Source of the DNA: an uncultured Clostridia bacterium
GTDB taxonomy: Bacteria > Bacillota > Clostridia > Oscillospirales > Acutalibacteraceae
Direction: 5' to 3'
Length of the DNA: 64,000 nt
NCBI GenBank assembly: GCA_947627055.1
Contig: CANQUS010000002.1
Location: 62,001-126,000 of the forward strand
Shown here: piece after piece, positions 8,262-18,347 of the stretch
How the letters are laid out: every line of letters begins with the position of its first letter
Position numbering within the stretch: position 1 is the first letter of the stretch
Translations under genes and position numbers: made by a program
Notes under the pieces: model-generated
What the model saw: the letters and a program-made list of their open reading frames with translations, nothing else
What the model was told of the DNA's origin: nothing
The model's database searches: none

Positions 8262-10640
8262 ATGAAAATTACCGATATTATAAAAAATGAAATAGTTTAC
8301 TTTGACGGCGGAATGGGGACGCTTCTTCAGGAAAGAGGACTTAAGGCGGGCGAGCTTCCCGAAACGTGGAATATACTCCACCCCGAGGTCATAACGGAGA
8401 TACACCGTTCCTACTATGAGGCCGGTGCAAACATCATTAAAACAAATACATTCGGAGCAAACTGTCTTAAATTTGATAACCTTGATGAGATCATCACTAG
8501 TGCGATAAAAATTGCCAATAAAGCAAAAGAGGGCTTCACAAACGCCTATATTGCGCTCGACATAGGTCCCATAGGAAAAATGCTCAAGCCGTTGGGCGAC
8601 CTTGATTTTGAACGAGCTGTCGAGATCTTTGCGGAAACGATCAAAATCGGTTCTGCTCTCGACGTCGATCTGATATTGATAGAAACCATGAACGACTCAT
8701 ACGAAACAAAGGCTGCTGTGCTTGCCGCGAAGGAAAATTCGTCGCTTCCAATATTCGTAACAACAGTTTACGATGAAAATGCCAAGCTCATGACGGGTGC
8801 CGACCCAAAGTGCATGATCGCACTGCTTGAGGGACTTGGAGTGGACGCTATGGGACTCAACTGCTCTCTCGGACCGGAGCAAATGAAGCATATTGTACCT
8901 ATGCTCGTTGAGGCGGCAAGCATACCTGTCATAGTCAACCCAAACGCCGGACTTCCCCGCAGCGAAAACGGCAGAACGGTATATGACGTTGATGCGGACA
9001 AATTCTCGGATATTATGGTCGAAATCGCAGAGTCAGGCGCGCACATTCTCGGAGGCTGCTGCGGAACGACGCCCGAGTTCATACACAAAACAATAGAAAA
9101 AACAAAAGATCTCAAGCCTAAGCCTATAGAGTTTAAGGATACTACTCTCGTTTCGTCTTATACACACGCTGTTGAAATAGGCTCCTCCCCTATTCTTATA
9201 GGCGAACGGATCAATCCTACAGGCAAATCGAAATTTAAAGAGGCACTTCGACAAAACAATATGGACTATATCCTTAACGAGGGTATAGCCCAGCAGGAAA
9301 AAGGGGTGCAAATCCTCGACGTCAATGTAGGTCTGCCCGAAATCGACGAAGTGGAAATGATAAGAAACGCTGTATTCGAGTTGCAAAGCGTCGTCGATCT
9401 GCCGTTGCAAATTGATACTGTCGATATTGCGGCTATGGAGCAAGCCATGCGGCTCTATAACGGCAAGCCTCTTGTAAACTCTGTAAACGGCAAGATCAAG
9501 AATATGAAAGATGTTTTCCCTCTCATAAAAAAGTACGGCGGTACACTTATCGCCCTGACTATTGACGAGGACGGCATACCCGATACGGCAGAGGGAAGGT
9601 TTAGGATCGCCGAAAAAATAATACAGACTGCTAAGGAATACGGCATAGACAAAAGGGACATTATCGTTGACCCGCTGGCTATGACTATTTCGAGTGACAC
9701 AAACAGCGCAAATATCACCCTTGAAACAGTTAAAAGACTTCATGAAAAAGGCATTAAAACAAGCCTCGGCGTGTCAAATATTTCCTTCGGGCTTCCAAAC
9801 CGAGAATTTGTCACCTCGACCTTTTTTGCCATGGCTCTGCAAAACGGCCTTAACTGTGCGATTATGAACCCGTACTCACAGGAAATGATGAAGGTTTATT
9901 ATTGCTATAATGCCCTTACAAACCGTGACGATAACTGCGCGAGATATATTGATTTCTGCTCTACAGTAGTAACGCAGACAGTATCCGCGGCTTCCAATGT
10001 CAGCGGAAAAATAGACACTTCGGACGATGAACCTCTTAAAAAAGCGATAATTAAGGGCTTAAAGGAGCAGGCTGCGGCGATAACCGCCGAGATGTTGAAA
10101 ACCGTCTCTCCTCTAGACTTGATAGATACTCAGATAATCCCCGCTCTCGACATTGTAGGCAAGGGTTTCGAGAAAAAGACTGTTTTTCTTCCGCAGCTTC
10201 TCATGAGCGCAGAGGCATCGAAGGCAAGCTTTGATGTCGTAAAGGCGTCTATGATAAGCAATAACGAGTCCGTAAAGGGCAGGATAATTCTCGCAACCGT
10301 CAAGGGAGATATACACGACATCGGCAAAAATATTGTCAAGGTTCTCCTCGAAAACTATGGCTACGAGGTCATCGACCTCGGCAAGGACGTTGCTCCGGAG
10401 CTTGTATGCGAAACCGCCGTTGAGCAGGACATTGACCTTGTCGGCTTGAGCGCACTTATGACTACTACCGTTCCAAGCATGGAGGCAACTATCAAGCTTC
10501 TGCGTCAGAAACGTCCCCGGTGCCGTGTGGTTGTCGGCGGCGCTGTCCTGACGCAAGAATATGCCGATATGATAGGCGCGGACTTCTATGCAAGGGATGC
10601 GATGGAAACAGTTAGATATGCCGAGGAATTTTTTGCTTAG
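8262..10640 (+). CDS. metH: cobalamin-dependent methionine synthase lacking reactivation domain
   Basis: A 792-residue MetH that transfers methyl from 5-methyl-THF via cobalamin to homocysteine. Domain order: homocysteine-binding barrel (about 1-290, with zinc cysteines in LNCS and GGCCGTTPE), pterin-binding barrel (about 310-580, LIGERINPTGK), B12 cap helices (about 590-680) and the Rossmann B12 domain with the base-off motif GDIHDIGKN supplying the cobalt-ligating His. Full-length E. coli MetH is about 1,230 residues; here the sequence ends just after the B12 domain, and the reactivation domain is a separate gene at 6724. The short spacing to the EF-Tu-like gene suggests co-transcription. 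Confidence 0.95.
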   Translation: MKITDIIKNEIVYFDGGMGTLLQERGLKAGELPETWNILHPEVITEIHRSYYEAGANIIKTNTFGANCLKFDNLDEIITSAIKIANKAKEGFTNAYIALDIGPIGKMLKPLGDLDFERAVEIFAETIKIGSALDVDLILIETMNDSYETKAAVLAAKENSSLPIFVTTVYDENAKLMTGADPKCMIALLEGLGVDAMGLNCSLGPEQMKHIVPMLVEAASIPVIVNPNAGLPRSENGRTVYDVDADKFSDIMVEIAESGAHILGGCCGTTPEFIHKTIEKTKDLKPKPIEFKDTTLVSSYTHAVEIGSSPILIGERINPTGKSKFKEALRQNNMDYILNEGIAQQEKGVQILDVNVGLPEIDEVEMIRNAVFELQSVVDLPLQIDTVDIAAMEQAMRLYNGKPLVNSVNGKIKNMKDVFPLIKKYGGTLIALTIDEDGIPDTAEGRFRIAEKIIQTAKEYGIDKRDIIVDPLAMTISSDTNSANITLETVKRLHEKGIKTSLGVSNISFGLPNREFVTSTFFAMALQNGLNCAIMNPYSQEMMKVYYCYNALTNRDDNCARYIDFCSTVVTQTVSAASNVSGKIDTSDDEPLKKAIIKGLKEQAAAITAEMLKTVSPLDLIDTQIIPALDIVGKGFEKKTVFLPQLLMSAEASKASFDVVKASMISNNESVKGRIILATVKGDIHDIGKNIVKVLLENYGYEVIDLGKDVAPELVCETAVEQDIDLVGLSALMTTTVPSMEATIKLLRQKRPRCRVVVGGAVLTQEYADMIGADFYARDAMETVRYAEEFFA

Positions 10641-10661
10641 GAATACACGAAATAAAAATAA

Positions 10662-10704
10662 AATAGCTATAATCAGCAGTATATTTTTGTTGATTATAGC
10701 TATT
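10662..10704. terminator. bidirectional terminator between convergent metH and accessory gene
   Basis: Perfect 14-bp stem: AATAGCTATAATCA at 10662-10675 pairs with TGATTATAGCTATT at 10691-10704. On the minus strand it is followed by a T-rich tract, so it best serves the gene ending at 10713; it probably also stops metH transcripts. Confidence 0.85.
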
Positions 10705-10712
10705 CTTAATGT

Positions 10713-11453
10713 TTATTCGCCTATCGGCGCGAGCGTGTTCTCATCGAGAGCGTAATAATTAGCGCCCTCTATCGTGACAATGCTGTCCTTAACTATGGTC
10801 GAGCAATCATAAAAGCCGGGAAATATGTGACCTAAGCAGCCCCCTTTAAGCAAGACTTTATTCTTTATTATTTCAACGCGACCATCTGCTACAGGGTATG
10901 TCAATCTCTTTGTAAATTTATATGTTTCCTCTATCCCTTCGCTGTCGGTGCGTATGAAATTAACCGTGCCTACATTCTTTGCCGATGTCAAATTTTCACC
11001 TGAAACAGCTTTGAAAGTATCGTCGTATATGGATATATAGGAAAACGCCGGGCTCAAGAGATTTTGATAAGTATACTCATAGAATTTAATTAAGTCGTAC
11101 TGCTCTGATCTGCAAATGTTAAAAGTATATGCTCGTACAGCCTTAACATCTTTGCCCAATGTACCCTGACTAAACATAATAGTGATCTTGCTTGACTCAT
11201 TTCCATTTATAATTGAAGATAAACTATAAGTATGTGTTGTCTGAGATAAAGCGCTTTGCCTTTTCATTTTGATTTTATAGCAGTCATTCACATCGAGAAT
11301 GACCTCGGGAGTGTTTTGCTCGTCGGAAAACTGCTCCGCTATATCGGTTTCGCACGTTATGTGCTTGTTCGCCGTAGTTACGGCAGATACAAACGCTGTG
11401 ATAAACTCCTGTTCCGTTCCTGTTATGCTTACTGTCTTTATTGTACAACTCAT
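10713..11453 (-). CDS. unrecognised protein, phage structural-like (third gene of cassette)
   Basis: A 246-residue protein with no signal peptide, membrane segment or enzyme motif. The sequence is rich in Thr, Ser and beta-branched residues, and the second half has alternating polar/hydrophobic strands, as in tail or capsid-associated beta proteins. Its ATG overlaps the stop of the 86-residue gene by 4 nt, so it is translated in series with it. I base the phage-like reading on the gene at 11715 and on overall style, not on a recognised domain. It could also be an exported-complex or contractile-injection relic. It ends at a strong terminator and is the last gene of a three-gene unit. Confidence 0.5.
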   Translation of the reverse strand: MSCTIKTVSITGTEQEFITAFVSAVTTANKHITCETDIAEQFSDEQNTPEVILDVNDCYKIKMKRQSALSQTTHTYSLSSIINGNESSKITIMFSQGTLGKDVKAVRAYTFNICRSEQYDLIKFYEYTYQNLLSPAFSYISIYDDTFKAVSGENLTSAKNVGTVNFIRTDSEGIEETYKFTKRLTYPVADGRVEIIKNKVLLKGGCLGHIFPGFYDCSTIVKDSIVTIEGANYYALDENTLAPIGE

Positions 11454-11710
11454 AGCAGTACCTCCTTATTATATTCCGTATAGCTTTCGTTTTCTGCCTG
11501 CATTGTAAATGAGGTGTCCGTTGACTCCTTTTCGACAGAAGTAAAATCATATATCTGCGAATCTGTTATCATGATGCCGCGCTCCGAGAGCAAGGCCACT
11601 GTGATGTGGTCGCTGTCAACCGATGTTCCGCCGTGATCAGGGACACCGACGCAATACGGTACGGACAGCGTACCCGTCATGATTGTTAACACTTTAAGAT
11701 GTCCTACCAT
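11450..11710 (-). CDS. unrecognised small protein (86 aa), middle gene of cassette
   Basis: An 86-residue protein starting MVGHLKVLTIMTGTLSVPYCVG. It has a beta-rich N-terminal half (hydrophobic strand, TGTLSVP turn, GVPDHGG loop) and an acidic, Thr/Ser-rich C-terminus. There are no membrane segments or catalytic motifs. It starts 4 nt after the preceding gene and overlaps the following one by 4 nt, a tight spacing like that of phage morphogenesis genes. I do not recognise the family. Confidence 0.5.
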   Translation of the reverse strand: MVGHLKVLTIMTGTLSVPYCVGVPDHGGTSVDSDHITVALLSERGIMITDSQIYDFTSVEKESTDTSFTMQAENESYTEYNKEVLL

Positions 11711-11714
11711 GTGC

Positions 11715-12050
11715 TCACTCCCTCTGTGTTACAGCCTTTTCAACAATAAACGGGCTGAACGGAACTACCATATAATAATCACCCTCAACTGTTTGAAGTC
11801 CTATATCATAGCGATAGTCCCTAAATTCAAGACCCTGTGTATCCTCGGGCTTGAGAGCTATGATATAGCCGTCACCACACCTATCGTCAGGCGTTATAAT
11901 CTTTTTCAGAACGTAATCTCCCTTTTCGGGTTCAAGCTTAACTCCGAATATCAGCTTTTCACCGTCCTTTAACGTATAGATGCTTTCATCCTCGTTTTTG
12001 ATAGTAAGCAAAAGCGTCATTGTAGTGCCCCGCACTATTTCAAATTTCAT
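11715..12050 (-). CDS. BppU-N/tail-module-like small protein (111 aa), first gene of cassette
   Basis: A 111-residue protein beginning MKFEIVRGTTMTLLLTIKNEDES. The pattern of a short strand, R-G-T/D-T, then strands around F-G-V-K-L and Y-D-I-G-L-Q, resembles the N-terminal module of phage baseplate upper proteins and similar prophage-encoded adaptors that begin 'R-G-D-T'. That likeness is by eye and moderate. AAGGGAGGAAGG just before the ATG is an unusually strong ribosome binding site, and a near-perfect promoter lies about 95 nt upstream. This gene leads a compact three-gene unit without head, portal or terminase genes nearby. Confidence 0.55.
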   Translation of the reverse strand: MKFEIVRGTTMTLLLTIKNEDESIYTLKDGEKLIFGVKLEPEKGDYVLKKIITPDDRCGDGYIIALKPEDTQGLEFRDYRYDIGLQTVEGDYYMVVPFSPFIVEKAVTQRE

Positions 12051-12145
12051 AACCTTCCTCCCTTTTAGATATTTTGTTCGCTATATCACAAATTGTCTGT
12101 ATTCCTATACTCCTCCTTTATTATTTAACTTGACCCTATAATTTA

Positions 12146-12174
12146 ATTATAGAATATAAGTTCTATAAATTCAA
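12146..12174 (-). promoter_or_regulatory. sigma-A promoter of the three-gene cassette
   Basis: On the minus strand: TTGAAT (12169-12174), 17-nt spacer, consensus TATAAT (12146-12151). It faces the gene starting at 12050. An extra AAAGGAGGAG at about 12110-12119 lies in the leader with no usable start codon after it. Confidence 0.75.
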
Positions 12175-12187
12175 TAGTTTTATAGAA
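12147..12187. promoter_or_regulatory. operator-like array of three TTATAGAA boxes over the promoter
   Basis: The octamer TTATAGAA occurs at 12147-12154 and 12180-12187, and its reverse complement TTCTATAA at 12161-12168. Neighbouring boxes form inverted repeats with 6- and 11-nt spacers. The first overlaps the -10 box and the middle one ends just before the -35 box, a layout expected for a repressor. Confidence 0.55.
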
Positions 12188-12199
12188 ATTTTGTTCTTA

Positions 12200-12532
12200 T
12201 CACAAAAAGAACGTTAATTTTATATGCAGGTTTGACAAAATTGCGTAAATAATAAAACAGTGTAACACGTGTATCTTCCGGACCGAGTTGTTTACCTGCA
12301 TAGGAAAAGCTCCTACATTGATGACTCTCCATTCAGATCTGTTCCGGCGTAATGTATCCGAAGCATCTTTGTCGATCTTAATCAGACCGAGCGTATCAAA
12401 TCCGGCTTTTTCCACGCCAAGCGCAAGTCCGCCTGTCACTGCTGCAAATAACAACATTGCCGATGAGTCCATAATAAATAAGCCGAATATTCTTTTCACG
12501 TTTGCGGACATATATTTAACGAGACGGCACAC
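12200..12532 (-). pseudogene. relic of a C5-cytosine DNA methyltransferase N-terminus
   Basis: Within this frame, the part from about 12472 to 12311 reads MDSSAMLLFAAVTGGLALG, then VEKAGFDTLGLIKIDKDAS and DTLRRNRSEWRVIN. This matches motif I and motif II of C5 methyltransferases, normally DLFAGxGGLSLGFEKAGF followed by EID-A-TLRxNRPxW. The SAM-binding FAGxGG is degraded to FAAVTGG, and the frame loses all similarity after WRVIN: no PC motif, ENV motif or target-recognition domain is present. It is therefore a dead N-terminal fragment, likely left from a prophage or restriction system. Next to the three-gene cassette it supports an accessory-island origin for 10.7-12.5 kb. Confidence 0.7.
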
Positions 12533-12573
12533 TAAATCTTTATTTACCTTGCCGCATTTCTTATGTCTATTGC

Positions 12574-12622
12574 AAAAGCTCCGCCGCAGGCTCTCATGCT
12601 TAGAGCCTGCGGCGGAGCTTTT
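12574..12622 (-). terminator. terminator of gdhA
   Basis: A 21-bp perfect stem (12574-12594 with 12602-12622, loop CATGCTT) of very high GC content, closed by an A/T run of 4 bp. It lies 64 nt after the gdhA stop and also shields gdhA from the accessory island. Confidence 0.9.
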
Positions 12623-12685
12623 ATTTATTATATTGAAAATACGTAAAACACTCTTGAGTAAACTGTCATTTTCAAAGAAATGTGA

Positions 12686-14099
<1,414 letters not shown>

Positions 14100-14133
14100 A
14101 TACCGTCAAACATCTCCTTTGATGCCTATAGCT

Positions 14134-14162
14134 ATTTTATCACAGTAATTTTTGTAATTCAA
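14134..14162 (-). promoter_or_regulatory. promoter of gdhA leader
   Basis: On the minus strand: TTGAAT (14162-14157), 17-nt spacer, TAAAAT (14139-14134) with a TG extension. Transcription would start near 14127, just before the leader's GGCATCAAAGG. A second candidate (TTGAAT, 18 nt, TACAAT) lies further upstream around 14197-14226. Confidence 0.65.
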
Positions 14163-14353
14163 TCAAATTTTTGTTAAATAATTGTTTTTGTTAATATTGT
14201 ACACAATTTTATTGAACAAATTCAAGCATTTTAGCTCATATTATCTAATTTATTGCTAAAGTAATAGCGAAAACGTTTACAGTGAAAAAATATCTCCGAC
14301 TCTGCGGGAGAAAACTGTGAAAAATAACAAAAAAGTAATTTTGTCAACAGTAC

Positions 14354-14382
14354 TTGCCTAAATCGTCGAAATGAAGTATAAT
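14354..14382 (+). promoter_or_regulatory. promoter of purC
   Basis: TTGCCT (14354-14359), 17-nt spacer, consensus TATAAT (14377-14382). The leader to purC is only about 40 nt, leaving no room for a purine riboswitch. Confidence 0.65.
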
Positions 14383-14430
14383 ACTGGATGTAGGATTATA
14401 TTTTGACTTTATTTTGGGGAGGACTTAATT

Positions 14431-15138
14431 ATGAAAAAAAGAGAACTTCTTTACGAGGGCAAAGCAAAAAAGGTTTACGCGATGAGCGACCCTGACTACT
14501 GTATGGTTGAATATAAGGACGACGCTACAGCGTTCAACGGTCTTAAAAAGGGTACCATAAGAGGCAAGGGCGTAGTAAACAACAAGATGTCAAACTTCAT
14601 GTTCAAGCTTCTTGCCGATAAGGGCATTGAAACTCATTTTGTCGAAGAAGTAAGCGACCGTGAAACTATTGTCAAAAAAGTCTCCATCGTTCCCCTTGAG
14701 GTTATTATCCGAAATAAGGCGGCAGGCAGCCTTGCAAAAAAGCTCGGTCTTGAAGAAGGAACGGAGCTGAAATGCCCGATCCTCGAGTTTTCATATAAAA
14801 ATGACGAACTCGGAGATCCTATGGTCAATGATTCACAAATCCTCGCTGTAGGAATTGCAACTCGGGAGGAAATAGATACTATAAGCGAAATAGCATATAA
14901 TGTCAACAAATATATGGTTGAGTTTTTCGCCAGCGTAGGTGTTGAGCTTATCGACTTCAAACTTGAGTTTGGCAAATTCCACGATAAGATAATCCTTGCA
15001 GATGAGATCTCGCCGGATACCTGCCGTTTCTGGGATATTAAAACACACGAAAAGCTCGATAAGGATCGTTTCCGCAGAGATATGGGCGGCGTCGAGGAGG
15101 CTTATGCCGAGATGATGCGCAGAATAGGCTTGCAGTGA
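14431..15138 (+). CDS. purC: SAICAR synthetase
   Basis: PurC joins CAIR and aspartate to give SAICAR in purine synthesis. The 235-residue length is typical of the bacterial enzyme. It begins with LYEGKAKKVY and shows the ATP-binding KDDATAFNG block, EVIIRNKAAGS, the catalytic-region LEFGKF and DEISPDTCRFWD. GGGGAGGAC precedes the ATG at good distance. It opens a plus-strand row of purine genes. After it, 160 nt hold only small hairpins (one near 15194-15213, another ACGCG/CGCGT near 15254) and no gene. Confidence 0.96.
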   Translation: MKKRELLYEGKAKKVYAMSDPDYCMVEYKDDATAFNGLKKGTIRGKGVVNNKMSNFMFKLLADKGIETHFVEEVSDRETIVKKVSIVPLEVIIRNKAAGSLAKKLGLEEGTELKCPILEFSYKNDELGDPMVNDSQILAVGIATREEIDTISEIAYNVNKYMVEFFASVGVELIDFKLEFGKFHDKIILADEISPDTCRFWDIKTHEKLDKDRFRRDMGGVEEAYAEMMRRIGLQ

Positions 15139-15298
15139 AATTCAAGCCTTTGTCAGACTATAAATCAAATGTATCGCTTTCGGGACATATATGCGGCGAA
15201 CTGCATATAGCAAAAGTAATTAAAAGGATCGCCTAAGTAACATAATCACAATAACGCGAACGCGTATTTTAAAATATTTTTCGGGATGGTGAAACCTT

Positions 15299-16783
15299 TT
15301 GGACAGCAGCAAATTTACGAACTGCTTTTCCGAGAAGCTGCACGAGGAGTGCGGCGTATTCGGAGTTTACAGCGACGGCACAATCAACCCTGTCTACGCT
15401 TCTTATAACGGACTTCTCGCCCTTCAGCACAGAGGTCAGGAAAGCTGTGGAATCGCTGTAAATGACAGAGGAACTATATCCTATTACAAGGATATGGGAC
15501 TTGTCGGCGAGGTATTTTCAAAGGATATTCTTAACTCACTCGCGGGACAGATGTCTGTCGCCCATGTGAGATACTCAACGGCAGGCGGAAGCATCCCCGA
15601 AAATGCGCAGCCGCTCGTTATGAGATATGTCAAGGGCACTCTCGCAATAGCTCATAACGGTAATCTTACAAACGCTGTTGAGATACGCAGGGAACTTGAA
15701 CACCGGGGGGCTATTTTTCAGACTACTATCGACTCCGAGGTCATAGCGTATCTCATCGCTAGAGAGCGTATTCATTCCCACTCCGTTGAGGCGGCGGTCA
15801 GCGCCGCTATGAAGCAGCTCAGCGGCTCCTATTCCCTTCTCGTTATGAGTCCGAGAAAGCTGATAGCCGCACGAGATCCGAACGGCTTCCGCCCGCTCTG
15901 TATGGGCAAGCTTGAGGGTTCATATGTATTTGCATCAGAATCCTGCGCGCTCGATGCCGCAGGCGCGGAGTTTGTACGTGATATTGAACCCGGAGAGATC
16001 GTCGTCGTTGATGACACGGGCATAACCTCTATCCTTGACAACTGTCCAAAAGAAAGTAAAAAATCACTTTGTGTTTTTGAATATATTTATTTTGCGAGAA
16101 CCGACTCGATTATTGACGGAATAGGGGTTTATGAATCACGTAAAGAAGCGGGAAAAATACTTGCCCGCGAATATCCTGTTGACGCGGATCTGGTTATCGG
16201 CGTGCCCGAGTCAGGAATAGACGCCGCAATCGGCTACAGCGAGGAGTCGGGTATCCCCTATGAAAAGGGTATCGTCAAAAACAACTACATAGGACGAACC
16301 TTTATCAAGCCGACACAGCAGGAACGCGCACAAAGCGTCCGCCTAAAGCTCAATCCTCTGCTTACAAGCGTAGCAGGCAAACGTGTAGTAATGATAGACG
16401 ATTCCATCGTGCGTGGGACCACATGCGACAGGATCGTCACCATGCTGCGCAAGGCAGGTGCAAAGGAGGTCCATCTCCGTATAAGTTCACCGCCGTTCAT
16501 GTGGCCATGTTATTACGGAACGGATATTCCGTCACGCGAAGAGCTTATAGCCTGTAAACACACAGTCGAGGAAATATGTAAGATAAGCGGAGCGGATTCC
16601 TTAGGCTACCTGCCCGCAGACAAACTTTCTCAGATGCTTCTTAATAAAGCAAACGGAATCTGTACCGCCTGCTTTACAGGAAAATATCCTACAAAAATAC
16701 CCCAAAAGATGCTTGAGGGCAAGGAGCGCGGCGGCGTTGACTTCGATAAAAAGCTTCCCGCAAAAAATAATTTTGATTTTTGA
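15299..16783 (+). CDS. purF: amidophosphoribosyltransferase
   Basis: PurF makes phosphoribosylamine from PRPP and glutamine, the first step of purine synthesis. The start is TTG at 15299. A short propeptide (17 residues) precedes Cys18 in EECGVFG, the N-terminal nucleophile exposed by self-processing, as in the Bacillus-type enzyme. The C-terminal half has the PRPP loop VMIDDSIVRGTT. Cys residues in CVFEYIYF, WPCYYG and CTACFTG match the ligands of the 4Fe-4S cluster that makes this class oxygen-sensitive. At 494 residues it is full length. It sits between purC and purB in the same direction. Confidence 0.95.
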   Translation: MDSSKFTNCFSEKLHEECGVFGVYSDGTINPVYASYNGLLALQHRGQESCGIAVNDRGTISYYKDMGLVGEVFSKDILNSLAGQMSVAHVRYSTAGGSIPENAQPLVMRYVKGTLAIAHNGNLTNAVEIRRELEHRGAIFQTTIDSEVIAYLIARERIHSHSVEAAVSAAMKQLSGSYSLLVMSPRKLIAARDPNGFRPLCMGKLEGSYVFASESCALDAAGAEFVRDIEPGEIVVVDDTGITSILDNCPKESKKSLCVFEYIYFARTDSIIDGIGVYESRKEAGKILAREYPVDADLVIGVPESGIDAAIGYSEESGIPYEKGIVKNNYIGRTFIKPTQQERAQSVRLKLNPLLTSVAGKRVVMIDDSIVRGTTCDRIVTMLRKAGAKEVHLRISSPPFMWPCYYGTDIPSREELIACKHTVEEICKISGADSLGYLPADKLSQMLLNKANGICTACFTGKYPTKIPQKMLEGKERGGVDFDKKLPAKNNFDF

Positions 16784-16870
16784 TCTGCCGTTCGCGGGGG
16801 CAGAAACTTAAAAATATATTTTTCCCGCAAATTGCCATGCAGGCATACCCTGCTGAAAGGAATTAACAAT

Positions 16871-18304
16871 ATGTCCAAGGATACATACGAATCACCTCTT
16901 TCGTCGAGATATGCCGACAAAGAAATGAAATATCTTTTCTCCCCCGATATGAAGTTCAGAACATGGAGAAAGCTATGGATAGCACTTGCTGAAGCTGAAA
17001 TGGAGTTGGGACTTCCGATAACTCAGGAACAGATCGATGAGCTGAAGGCTAACAGTGATGACATCAACTATGATGTTGCCGAAGCAAGAGAAAAGGAAGT
17101 CCGTCATGACGTTATGTCTCATGTCTATGCGTATGGTGTACAGTGTCCCAAGGCCAAGGGAATAATTCACCTCGGAGCGACCTCGTGCTATGTCGGAGAT
17201 AATACCGATATAATAATAATGACCGAGGCTTTAAAAATAGTTGAGAAAAAGCTCGTAGGCGTCATTCGTTCTCTCTCAAGGTTTGCGGATAAGTATAAGA
17301 GTCTTCCTACCCTTGCGTTTACACATTTTCAGCCCGCTCAGCCAACCACCGTAGGCAAGCGAGCGACACTTTGGATTCAGGATCTTTTGATGGATCTTGA
17401 GGATCTGAGGTATCAGCTTTCAAAGGCTAAGCTTTTAGGCTCTAAGGGTACGACAGGTACTCAGGCGAGCTTTCTTGAGCTTTTTGAGGGCGACCATGAA
17501 AAAGTTCGCGAGCTTGACAGAAAAATCGCGGCTAAGCTCGGCTACAGTTCCTGTTTTGCGGTTTCGGGGCAAACATATTCAAGAAAGCTTGACAGTCAGA
17601 TCCTTAACGTTCTCGCGGGTATAGCACAGAGCGCGTCAAAGTTTTCCAACGATATTCGGCTGCTGCAGCATCTGAAGGAAATTGAAGAGCCATTTGAAAA
17701 AAACCAAATAGGTTCATCCGCAATGGCTTACAAACGCAATCCGATGCGTTCGGAAAGGATTGCCTCGCTATCGCGCTATGTTATGGTCGATGTTCTGAAT
17801 CCATATATAACAGCTGCTACACAATGGTTTGAAAGAACTCTTGACGATTCCGCAAACAAGAGATTGAGCATTCCAGAGGCTTTCCTTGCTGTTGACGCTA
17901 TACTGAATCTTTATCTAAACGTCAGCGACGGTCTTGTCGTCTACGAGAATGTCATAAATCAACATCTATACCGAGAACTTCCGTTTATGGCTACCGAAAA
18001 CATCATTATGGACGCGGTAAAGCGCGGCGGTGACAGACAGCAGCTTCATGAGAGCATTCGCAAGCACTCAATGGCCGCCTCTAAGGTCATTAAAGAGGAA
18101 GGCGGCGAAAACGATCTTCTCAAGAGGATATCCGACGACCCGATATTCGAAGTAACGCTTGAGGAGCTTGAAAAAATTCTTGAGCCGTCAAGATATGTAG
18201 GCCGCGCGCCGCAGCAGACCGAGGATTTCATCAACGACTGTGTATATCCCGTACTCAAGCTCTATGAAAATATGGAGATCGAACAAGTCGAAATAAATGT
18301 TTAA
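16871..18304 (+). CDS. purB: adenylosuccinate lyase
   Basis: PurB cleaves SAICAR to AICAR and adenylosuccinate to AMP. The 477-residue protein has the fumarase/aspartase fold signature GSSAMAYKRNPMRSE and the catalytic histidines around HLGATSCYVGDN and THFQPAQPTT. I start at ATG 16871, with GAAAGGA about 10 nt upstream, rather than at an in-frame ATG at 16832 whose extra 13 residues lack family similarity. It lies 87 nt after purF. A hairpin follows its stop. Confidence 0.95.
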   Translation: MSKDTYESPLSSRYADKEMKYLFSPDMKFRTWRKLWIALAEAEMELGLPITQEQIDELKANSDDINYDVAEAREKEVRHDVMSHVYAYGVQCPKAKGIIHLGATSCYVGDNTDIIIMTEALKIVEKKLVGVIRSLSRFADKYKSLPTLAFTHFQPAQPTTVGKRATLWIQDLLMDLEDLRYQLSKAKLLGSKGTTGTQASFLELFEGDHEKVRELDRKIAAKLGYSSCFAVSGQTYSRKLDSQILNVLAGIAQSASKFSNDIRLLQHLKEIEEPFEKNQIGSSAMAYKRNPMRSERIASLSRYVMVDVLNPYITAATQWFERTLDDSANKRLSIPEAFLAVDAILNLYLNVSDGLVVYENVINQHLYRELPFMATENIIMDAVKRGGDRQQLHESIRKHSMAASKVIKEEGGENDLLKRISDDPIFEVTLEELEKILEPSRYVGRAPQQTEDFINDCVYPVLKLYENMEIEQVEINV

Positions 18305-18318
18305 ACACTTTTGGTTTA

Positions 18319-18347
18319 AGAGATATGCGCTTTATGTGCGTATCTCT
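18319..18347 (+). terminator. hairpin after purB, possible terminator
   Basis: AGAGATATGCGC (18319-18330) pairs with GTGCGTATCTCT (18336-18347) with one G-U and one other weak pair. The T-run after it is poor. A second stem, CAAAACGGA/TCCGTTTTG at 18422-18453 followed by CATATTTT, lies in the purA leader; these may limit purB readthrough or tune purA. Confidence 0.45.

Noticed and set aside
9033..9743. Long minus-strand frame (236 residues) inside metH
   Set aside because: Shadow of the metH reading frame; its composition is unlike a real protein and it has no start signals.
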